Below are positions 1 to 4,804 of a DNA stretch of 8,598 nt, piece by piece. The notes under the pieces were generated by a model. It made no database searches and was not told the origin of the DNA. It saw only the letters and a list, made by a program, of their open reading frames with translations. The number at the start of each line of letters is the position of its first letter. Position 1 is the first letter of the stretch. A program made the translations under genes and the position numbers. The DNA is from Candidatus Competibacteraceae bacterium (GTDB taxonomy: Bacteria > Pseudomonadota > Gammaproteobacteria > Competibacterales > Competibacteraceae). Where the stretch lies: contig JAGRHM010000851.1 in NCBI GenBank assembly GCA_020445005.1, positions 173 to 8,770 on the forward strand. The letters run 5' to 3'.

Positions 1-1
1 A

Positions 2-412
2 AGACGCGGATGCCCATGCGAGCAGAAGGGTAGCCGTGGAATTTCTTGGGTATTTGACATTATCAAAGTTGCGGAGTGGCGCACGGAATACCGGCTTGGC
101 GGCAACAAGACTTCAGAAGAAATAAGCCCAGAAGACATGTCACCGAAGGAACGGCGTGACTGGTATGAGGGCGAAAAAGTCCGGGTCGAATTGGAAATAA
201 GCAAAGGAAATCTGATCACGCTTGATCAATATCGAGAAGAGCTTGCTCGCATTCTGAAGCAACTCGCGAACACGCTTGAAACCCTGCCGGATACGTTGGA
301 ACGAAAATGCGCATTGCCTCCCTCGTCGATTTCGGCAATGCAAGCCGAACTCGATAAAGAGCGCATGGCGCTGGTTGCTAGACTAGAGGTCAGCAATGAA
401 TGCGCTGCATAG
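2..412 (+). CDS. terS: Terminase small subunit, 5'-truncated by window edge
   Basis: The reading frame is open from the window's second base to the TAG at 410-412, so the gene begins upstream and the ATG at 137 is only an internal methionine. The visible 136 residues begin with a segment (ISWVFDIIKVAEWR) that looks like the end of an N-terminal helix-turn-helix domain. A charged helical region follows (DWYEGEKVRVELEISKGNLI), then the stretch LANTLETLPDTLERKCALPP, characteristic of DUF1441/Nu1-like small terminases. In this family the small subunit recognises the packaging site and loads the large subunit. The gene overlaps the large terminase start by 17 bases, consistent with translational coupling. 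Family assignment is from motif memory and gene order. The DNA-recognition helix is not in view, so the packaging-site type cannot be judged. Confidence 0.82.
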   Translation, partial: RRGCPCEQKGSRGISWVFDIIKVAEWRTEYRLGGNKTSEEISPEDMSPKERRDWYEGEKVRVELEISKGNLITLDQYREELARILKQLANTLETLPDTLERKCALPPSSISAMQAELDKERMALVARLEVSNECAA

Positions 413-2465
413 CCTATCCAACGACCTAGTTGGCATCCTTCGTCCCCCGCGCCGGGTCCGGGTTTCCGAAGCCGCCGCCGCGCATCTTGCTGTGTCCGAG
501 TCAGCAATGTGGGACGCGACGATTGCGCCCTATATGATTCGTCCGATGGACGAAACCGCCAGCCGCGCGCACAATATGGTGTGTTTCGTCGGTCCAGCGC
601 GAACCGGGAAAACCCTGGCGCTGATATTGGGACGCTGGGTCTACACGGTCGAGTGCCACCCGCAGGATTTTGCGGTTGTTCATTCCAGCCAAGACCTCGC
701 CCGCGACTTTTCGAATCGCGATTTATTCCGGCTGCACCGCAACTCGCCCGCCATGCGCGCGGCCATGACCGGCCGAAGTCGCGATAACAACACCTACGAC
801 AAAACCTATCGATCCGGCGTTATCGGCGTCATTGCGTGGCCGTCTGATGCTCAACTGGCCAGCCGCACGATTCCAGTTATGCTGCTAACAGACTATGATC
901 GGTGGCCCCGAGAGATTGGCGGAAGGTCGCCATTGGTCCAGGCGCAAAAACGCACGGAAACGGCCGGAAGCCTAGCGATGACGGTAGTTGAATCATCGCC
1001 GGGTACAGAGATTTCTATGGAATGGAATCCTGAACCTGTTCGCTATGAACTTGGCAAGCCGTTATCCCACACGTTCCCGCCCACCGTTTCCGGCGTTCGC
1101 GCCAATATCGCCGAAGTCTACAACGGCGGCACGATGGAATGGTGGTACGTACCATGTCAATCATGCGGAGAATATTATCCGCAAGACCCGAACATCAAGC
1201 GTTTTTCATGGGGCGCTAATGACGATCCGATCATTGCCGCGCAAAATTCTGGAACGGTATGTTGCTGGTGTGGAGCAATTCATCCAGAATCAACAAAGTC
1301 AATTGAGAACGCGAATGGGAAATGGTTGGCTGAAGGGGAAACAATCGACTGTTACGGGAACATAACGGGAAACTCTCGAAAAGGAAAAACCTATCCAAGT
1401 TTCTCATTGGGCGGTGGTGCGGCGGCTTATCAATCTCGTATCAGCATTGTCCAGAAATATCTGCAAGCGCTCAAATCCGCAAAAGACACGGGCGACGAAT
1501 CTACGCTTAAAGGCGTTATCAACGATGATGTTGGATCGCCCTACGCTTCTATCAATCTAGTTTCAGGCCGTCCCGCCTCAAGTCTCAAGAATCGCGCCGA
1601 GTCCAGCATCAAGAGGCGCGTTGTCCCTGCTGGCGTTTGGTTTTTAGTCACTGCGGTTGACGTACAAAAAAACCGTTTTGTCGTTCAGGTCATTGGTTAT
1701 GGACCGGTCCGAAATCGCTGGATTATCGACCGCTACAATCTCAAATACAGCAAACGTGGCGATAATATCCTCGTTGATCCAGCCGCTTATGACGAAGATT
1801 GGGACCTGCTCACGTCGCTGATTTCGAAGACATACCCGCTTGATGATGACAGCGGCCGAGAAATGCAAGTCGCGTCTGTCTTATGCGATGCTTTCGGGCG
1901 TGAAGGCGTGACCGAAAAAGCCATGGCGTTTTATCGCCGCCTCACGCCGGAACAACGCGCGCGATTTCGTTTTGTGAAGGGTGAGCATAAACCAACCGCG
2001 CCCCTGATCGAACAACGATACCCAGATACGCGAGGTCGTTCTGATCGTAAAGGCGCAACTAAGGGCGATGTCCCGATTATCTTCATAAATACGAATCGCA
2101 TCAAAGACCGTTTGAGCGGCGATTTAGGGCGCGACGTAGAAGGCGATGGATACTGTCATTTCCCGTCATGGCTTGGAGACTGGTTCTTTAAAGAACTCAC
2201 GGCTGAAAAACGCGGCGCTGATGGCCTATGGCCCAACAAGCGCGGAAATGAAGCGTGGGATTTGCTGACGTATGAAGAAGCCGGCGCTATTATCGGGGCG
2301 CCATTCGGATACGGCCTTCGCTTGCGAGGAATCGATATGCCGAAATTTTGGGAAACGCCGCCGGATTGGGTGAAGCAATACGGCATATACACCAAGGAAG
2401 ATAACGACAATAAAAAAGAAAAGGCCGTTTTCACGTTTCGCTCGATACCATCGGCCGGTGATTGA
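396..2465 (+). CDS. terL: Terminase large subunit, GpA family
   Basis: This 689-residue protein is the packaging ATPase and nuclease, close in size to lambda gpA (641). Visible landmarks are a Walker A loop GPARTGKT (residues 66-73), a Walker B-like strand VMLLTDYDRWP (161-171), and a coupling-type ESSPG motif (199-203). Two CxxC pairs (C254/C257 and C289/C292) could form a zinc-binding insert. The C-terminal nuclease domain opens with VTAVDVQKNRF (D422 the likely first metal ligand), with further acidic candidates in CDAFG (D498) and NEAWDLLTY (D622). The Walker B segment reads TDYD where many ATPases have DE-x-D; as I recall this variant is common in GpA relatives. The chosen ATG has AGAGGT (385-390) five bases upstream and overlaps the small-subunit gene. 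GpA-type terminases usually serve cos-packaging phages, so cohesive ends are an inference. Confidence 0.95.
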   Translation: MNALHSLSNDLVGILRPPRRVRVSEAAAAHLAVSESAMWDATIAPYMIRPMDETASRAHNMVCFVGPARTGKTLALILGRWVYTVECHPQDFAVVHSSQDLARDFSNRDLFRLHRNSPAMRAAMTGRSRDNNTYDKTYRSGVIGVIAWPSDAQLASRTIPVMLLTDYDRWPREIGGRSPLVQAQKRTETAGSLAMTVVESSPGTEISMEWNPEPVRYELGKPLSHTFPPTVSGVRANIAEVYNGGTMEWWYVPCQSCGEYYPQDPNIKRFSWGANDDPIIAAQNSGTVCCWCGAIHPESTKSIENANGKWLAEGETIDCYGNITGNSRKGKTYPSFSLGGGAAAYQSRISIVQKYLQALKSAKDTGDESTLKGVINDDVGSPYASINLVSGRPASSLKNRAESSIKRRVVPAGVWFLVTAVDVQKNRFVVQVIGYGPVRNRWIIDRYNLKYSKRGDNILVDPAAYDEDWDLLTSLISKTYPLDDDSGREMQVASVLCDAFGREGVTEKAMAFYRRLTPEQRARFRFVKGEHKPTAPLIEQRYPDTRGRSDRKGATKGDVPIIFINTNRIKDRLSGDLGRDVEGDGYCHFPSWLGDWFFKELTAEKRGADGLWPNKRGNEAWDLLTYEEAGAIIGAPFGYGLRLRGIDMPKFWETPPDWVKQYGIYTKEDNDNKKEKAVFTFRSIPSAGD

Positions 2466-2734
2466 TGAGCGTCATAGCGCTAGCCAGATACGCTATCAAG
2501 TCCGCAATTGATACAGGGAAAGTAGGCGAAGAACTGGTGGATGAAGCCGTCTTCCTGCTATGCAGCGAATTCGGCGGGGATCGAGTGTACTGGCCAAAAT
2601 ATGACCGGGCGGCGCGGAACAAGTCGATCTTCATGGATCGAGCCGCCGGATATTCGCTGGACATGATTGCTGATAGAAATGGAGTGTCTAGGCCGACAGT
2701 CGTTTCTGTGCTGAAAGGAATAGAAGAAATTTAA
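2465..2734 (+). CDS. Small Mor-like helix-turn-helix protein
   Basis: This is an 89-residue protein. Its ATG shares one base with the terminase stop (TGATG), so the two are probably translationally coupled; an in-frame TTG one codon earlier is less likely. The N-terminal half is helical (EELVDEAVFLLCSEFGGD), followed by RVYWPKYDRAARNKSIFMDRAAGYS. A good helix-turn-helix candidate (LDMIADRNGVSRPTVVSVLKGI) occupies the C-terminus. The layout of a helical dimerisation region, a Gly-Gly-x-x-x-Tyr-x-Pro-Lys segment and a C-terminal HTH resembles the Mor/C family of Mu-phage transcription activators, but at about 90 residues it is shorter than Mu Mor (129). A role in activating or repressing the promoter immediately downstream is inferred from position only. 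It could instead be a general small phage DNA-binding protein. The SD is weak (GGTGAT, 2457-2462). Confidence 0.72.
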   Translation: MSVIALARYAIKSAIDTGKVGEELVDEAVFLLCSEFGGDRVYWPKYDRAARNKSIFMDRAAGYSLDMIADRNGVSRPTVVSVLKGIEEI

Positions 2735-2779
2735 ATTATATTTTTATTGTTTTAAAATTATAGAAATATTGAAATTATC
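2733..2779 (+). promoter_or_regulatory. AT-rich tract with three AAATTAT direct repeats
   Basis: AAATTATA occurs at 2733-2740 and 2755-2762, and AAATTATC at 2772-2779, in a stretch that is almost entirely A and T and contrasts sharply with the GC-rich surroundings. It lies just upstream of the candidate promoter. It could be an UP element, an operator for the neighbouring Mor-like protein, or an H-NS-type silencing site. The spacings (22 and 17 bases) are irregular, so the repeats may be chance products of composition. Confidence 0.35.
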
Positions 2780-2786
2780 GATCAGC

Positions 2787-2815
2787 TTGTAAGATATGAA
2801 ATAGTGGTATATGCT
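2787..2815 (+). promoter_or_regulatory. Candidate sigma-70 promoter of the array cassette
   Basis: A -35-like TTGTAA (2787-2792) is separated by 17 bases from a -10-like TATGCT (2810-2815). An overlapping extended -10 reading, TGG-TATATG (2805-2813), is also possible. A stronger -35 match, TTGAAA (2769-2774), has only a poor -10 (TAAGAT, 15-base spacing). The predicted start near 2822 would leave a leader of about 60 bases before the ATG at 2882. Each hexamer matches the consensus at four of six positions, so the call rests partly on location: the only long gap between genes, directly ahead of a cassette that ends in a terminator. Confidence 0.42.
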
Positions 2816-2832
2816 TTTTATCACTCAGCATA
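2810..2832. promoter_or_regulatory. Inverted repeat over the putative transcription start
   Basis: TATGCT (2810-2815) and AGCATA (2827-2832) form a perfect six-base inverted repeat with an 11-base centre. The left arm coincides with the proposed -10, so a bound dimer would block RNA polymerase. That fits a repressed, lysogeny-style moron promoter, but no regulator has been tied to it and a six-base arm pair can arise by chance. Confidence 0.33.
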
Positions 2833-2881
2833 AGTTGAGGAAGGCAATTCCGGGCCTAGATCGGAAAATAGGCATAACACA

Positions 2882-3502
2882 ATGGCGACTCCGCTCAAAG
2901 CTGTCAACATTTCCCCTCCCAATATGGACCGAGTCATGGTCCACATCGTAGGAACATCCCCATACATGCAAGCCAAGTTCAGCAAAAAAGCTGAAATCAT
3001 GGCAAAAATGCAAGAGGGGTCTGCAGCAAGAAGCAAAAAAACCCGCACTGCCCGCGATTATGATAATGATTGCAAAGGGGCAATGTATATTTCAAGTGCT
3101 GGGTGGAATGGAATCCCGGCTAGCGCATTCAGAAAAGCCATGATTTCTGCTTGTCGGCTTGTCGGATTTAAGATGACACTGGCAAAGCTCGCTGTTTTTG
3201 TCGAAGCCGATGGTCTTGACGCCGACGAAGGAACGCCGCTGATTCGCATTAATGGTGCATGGGAGCGGTCTGATATGCCGGTGCGCAACGCCACCGGCGT
3301 AATCGACATTCGCTCGCGGCCCATGTGGCGAGAATGGTCTGCTGACGTTTTAATCCGTTTTGACATGGACCAGTTCACGCACTTGGATGTTGTCAATCTG
3401 ATGGCCCGCGTTGGCGCTCAAGTGGGCATCGGGGAAGGAAGGCCGGACTCCAAGGATTCTGCTGGAATCGGATTTGGTCTGTTCGAAATCAGCAATCCGT
3501 AA
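2882..3502 (+). CDS. RAMP-like (Cas7/Cas6-fold candidate) phage protein
   Basis: This is a 206-residue protein of unknown function. Near the N-terminus it has a beta-strand-like VHIVGTSPYMQAKFSKKA (20-37), recalling the 'G-x-x-P-hydrophobic-x-x-x-F' start of Cas7-type RAMP proteins. A lysine/arginine-rich, probably disordered loop follows (46-58). Residues 77-94 (GIPASAFRKAMISACRLV) resemble the 'IPGSSLKGALR' helix of RAMPs. The C-terminus has a glycine-rich loop, VGIGEGRP (181-188) and then GIGFGLFEI (195-203), very like the G-rich RNA-binding loop of Cas6/Cas7 proteins. I recall similar phage proteins annotated only as hypothetical. RNA binding is inferred from these motifs and no nuclease residues can be assigned. 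The start is the only ATG after an in-frame stop at 2837-2839; the SD is weak (AAATAGG, 2867-2872). The stop codon abuts the first GGCNN array. Confidence 0.8.
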   Translation: MATPLKAVNISPPNMDRVMVHIVGTSPYMQAKFSKKAEIMAKMQEGSAARSKKTRTARDYDNDCKGAMYISSAGWNGIPASAFRKAMISACRLVGFKMTLAKLAVFVEADGLDADEGTPLIRINGAWERSDMPVRNATGVIDIRSRPMWREWSADVLIRFDMDQFTHLDVVNLMARVGAQVGIGEGRPDSKDSAGIGFGLFEISNP

Positions 3503-3679
3503 GGCAGGCACGGCAAGGCGCGGCCCGGCATGGCCAGGCGCGGCAAGGCATGGCACGGCGAGGCACGGCGAGGCAGGCTTGGAGCGGCAAGGCGTGGCAC
3601 GGTGGGGCACGGCGCGGCACGGTAGGGCATGGCATGGATTGGCATGGCAGGCCAGGCAAGGCATGGCGGGGCGCGGCAA
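3503..3679 (+). repeat. GGCNN pentamer array 1 (36 units)
   Basis: The tract divides without gaps into 36 units: 33 of five bases and three of four bases (GGCA at 3503, 3572 and 3646). Every unit begins GG, and 32 begin GGC. The exceptions are GGAGC, GGTGG, GGTAG and GGATT. The last two bases vary, most often AC, AT, AA and GC. It begins on the base after the RAMP-like stop codon. A degraded continuation (GGCA, GGAAT, GGCAA at 3690-3703) leads into the ribosome site of the next gene. Because five is not a multiple of three and few units contain stops, long spurious reading frames cross it on both strands; they encode Ala/Arg/His/Gly-rich or Cys/Pro/Ala-rich low-complexity sequence and are not genes. 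Function is unknown. Confidence 0.95.
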
Positions 3680-3707
3680 GTCGATGATCGGCAGGAATGG
3701 CAATGTT

Positions 3708-3712
3708 GGAGA
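3708..3712 (+). promoter_or_regulatory. Ribosome binding site emerging from array 1
   Basis: GGAGA lies seven bases before the ATG at 3720 and fixes that start. It falls at the decayed end of the array, where units grade into GGAAT and GGCAA, so the Shine-Dalgarno may itself derive from a repeat unit. Confidence 0.7.
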
Positions 3713-3719
3713 AATGTAA

Positions 3720-4250
3720 ATGAGAAAGTCATGGAAAAACCATCCAGGCGCGAGTCATTCAGTAGACGCAGATGCTGCTTTCGATGAACTTGAGCGGATT
3801 CGATGCGAGAATGATGGACGATTGACGCCAAAAGCCATTGTGCAAGAATCAACGCCTAAAGAGGCGGTCTTGCACAATGAATTCGAATGGCGAAATGGCG
3901 TGGCCGGGAATCTATGGCGCGAGCATCAAGCGCGCAATATCGTCAAGCAAATCATCGTTATTGACGATAAAGACAAAAAGGAAACCCGTCCAGCATATGT
4001 GCATGTCCACATCCCGGATTCAGATGATGGGAAGCCGGCCAGATATTATCAGAGTGTGACCGTTGCGGTTACAAGACCTGATGAATGGTTGGTTGCCATG
4101 CGAGAACTCAACATGTACCTGTCCGGCGTTGAGCGGGTCATCGATCAGATGAAAAGACTGGCAGGGAATCAACAGGATGAAGGGCAGGCATTGAAAATAG
4201 CGCTGGTTTCCGAAGCGGTGCGGACCATTCGGGATGCCGTGATGCACTGA
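3720..4250 (+). CDS. Conserved phage protein between the two arrays
   Basis: This 176-residue protein has no assigned function. The N-terminal part reads AAFDELERIRCENDGRLTPKAIV (19-41), followed by AVLHNEFEWRNGVAGNLWREHQARNIVKQIIV (49-80). The pattern 'ERI...NGG.LTPEAVV...SPLH..FEW.....A...R..QAR..I' is one I recall from hypothetical proteins of many temperate phages. The middle is probably beta-structured (AYVHVHIPD, then ARYYQSVTVAV), and the C-terminus is helical (WLVAMRELNMYLSGVERVIDQMKRL). There is no signal peptide or membrane segment. It has a good GGAGA ribosome site, lies in the same transcription unit as the RAMP-like gene, and is bracketed by same-strand GGCNN arrays. A partnership with the RAMP-like protein or the array RNA is inferred from that arrangement. 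It could instead be an unrelated passenger gene. Confidence 0.8.
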   Translation: MRKSWKNHPGASHSVDADAAFDELERIRCENDGRLTPKAIVQESTPKEAVLHNEFEWRNGVAGNLWREHQARNIVKQIIVIDDKDKKETRPAYVHVHIPDSDDGKPARYYQSVTVAVTRPDEWLVAMRELNMYLSGVERVIDQMKRLAGNQQDEGQALKIALVSEAVRTIRDAVMH

Positions 4251-4261
4251 TTGTTTTTCGT

Positions 4262-4448
4262 GGCATGGCATGGCTGGGCGAGGAGTGGCACGGCGAGGCT
4301 AGGCTGGGCATGGCAGGCGTGGCACGGTGAGGCGCGGCGAGGCAAGGCTGGGTGAGGCCCGGCCCGGCAAGGCGCGGCCCGGCATGGCTAGGCGAGGCAG
4401 GCTTGGAACGGAATGGCAACGAAGGCGGGTCGCGGTGAGGCGCGGCAT
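4262..4448 (+). repeat. GGCNN pentamer array 2 (38 units)
   Basis: This tract reads as 38 consecutive units, 35 of five bases and three of four (GGCA at 4312 and 4396, CGAA at 4420). Thirty-six units start GG and 30 start GGC. Departures are GGAGT, three GGTGA, GGAAC, GGAAT, CGAA and GTCGC, and most of the late ones cluster at the 3' end. It starts 12 bases after the stop of the 176-residue gene, runs on the same strand as array 1, and is followed five bases later by a rho-independent terminator. It shares ordered blocks with array 1, including GGCGA-GGCA-GGCTT-GGA. GGCTG, GGCTA and GGTGA units occur here but not in array 1. Confidence 0.95.
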
Positions 4449-4453
4449 CAAAC

Positions 4454-4481
4454 AAACCCCCTTAATTGGGGGTTTTTTTTT
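4454..4481 (+). terminator. Strong rho-independent terminator after array 2
   Basis: CCCCC (4457-4461) pairs with GGGGG (4468-4472) around a TTAATT loop. The stem is extended by AAA (4454-4456) against TTT (4473-4475), and nine T residues follow the G run (4473-4481). It faces the + strand and would end transcripts leaving array 2, before the joining-protein gene. For late transcription to reach the head genes it must be read through, antiterminated, or bypassed by an unseen promoter. Confidence 0.93.
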
Positions 4482-4540
4482 GCTATTCAGAAAAATTTTG
4501 GCCTATTTTTTTAACAAACCATCGTGGCACCATGCCATGT
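4482..4540. other. Spacer between terminator and joining-protein gene
   Basis: This AT-rich 59-base stretch contains AAAAATTTTGG and a T7 run. I see no convincing promoter or second terminator in it, so how the head genes are transcribed past the terminator is not explained by visible sequence. Confidence 0.4.
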
Positions 4541-4804
4541 ATGTCTATTTATGCTGGATGGCTTGTCACCGATTTGCGCACTTGGCTTGCGAAAGCCCAA
4601 GCCGCGTCTTTGGCGCTCGCCACGGGCGATAAGGTCATTTCGCTCGCGATTGCTGACAAGCGCCTTGCATTCTCCCCTGCCGATCCATCAAAACTCCGCG
4701 CCCTGATCGAAGAGCTTCAGCGCGACATCGCCGCCGCCGAAGCGGCTGGCTCCGCAGTCGCGCTAGCCGATGGCCCGCGCCGCCCCATCCTTCCTTGGTA
4801 CTGA
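4541..4804 (+). CDS. gpW-like head-tail joining protein
   Basis: This is an 87-residue protein when started at ATG 4541; the in-frame ATG at 4532 would add three residues. Neither has a convincing Shine-Dalgarno. The core LRTWLAKAQAASLALATGDKV (12-32) is followed by a short beta hairpin (VISLAIADKRLAFSPAD), a second helix (KLRALIEELQRDIAA) and an aromatic C-terminus (PRRPILPWY). This matches lambda gpW in plan: helix, hairpin with 'TG-[KR]-V', helix, and a basic tail ending in aromatics. gpW seals the filled head below the portal and forms part of the tail-docking site. It is somewhat longer than lambda gpW (68 residues), mainly through the Ala-rich segment after the second helix. It overlaps the portal gene by 35 bases, as expected for the W-B neighbours in lambda. 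Confidence 0.82.
   Translation: MSIYAGWLVTDLRTWLAKAQAASLALATGDKVISLAIADKRLAFSPADPSKLRALIEELQRDIAAAEAAGSAVALADGPRRPILPWY

Larger units (their letters stand above)
2735..4481 (+). other. Candidate moron: RAMP-like/GGCNN-array cassette
   Basis: This segment sits between the terminase/Mor-like genes and the joining-protein gene, an interval that is short in lambda. It contains an AT-rich promoter-like region, two genes, two arrays and a terminator, all on the + strand. An independent transcription unit inserted in a structural operon is the hallmark of a phage moron. No flanking direct repeats or integrase are visible, so acquisition as a unit is inferred from layout and from the composition break, not from junctions. 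The Mor-like gene could belong to the cassette as its regulator. Confidence 0.6.

Noticed and set aside
3503..3679. Phase-variation microsatellite controlling translation
   Set aside because: The array starts after a stop codon and ends before a ribosome site, and its units are not identical, so slippage would not switch a reading frame.
3411..3719. Ala/Arg/Gly/His-rich open frames through array 1 on both strands (also 3350-3703 and 3418-3852 minus)
   Set aside because: They are by-products of GGCNN periodicity, start inside other genes, and have no ribosome sites. A five-base unit changes reading frame at every repeat, so coding cannot be conserved.
3503..4448. CRISPR, TIGR-type or other repeat-spacer array
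   Set aside because: There is no repeat of 20 bases or more alternating with unique spacers. The period is five bases with a two-base variable part, and no adaptation genes or nuclease are present.
3503..4448. cos or pac packaging site
   Set aside because: In lambda-like phages the packaging site lies upstream of the small terminase, and no Nu1-type binding-site arrangement or nick-site symmetry was seen here.
4327..4632. Open frame through array 2 and the terminator
   Set aside because: It starts in the middle of the array, passes through the terminator hairpin and overlaps the joining-protein gene in another frame.
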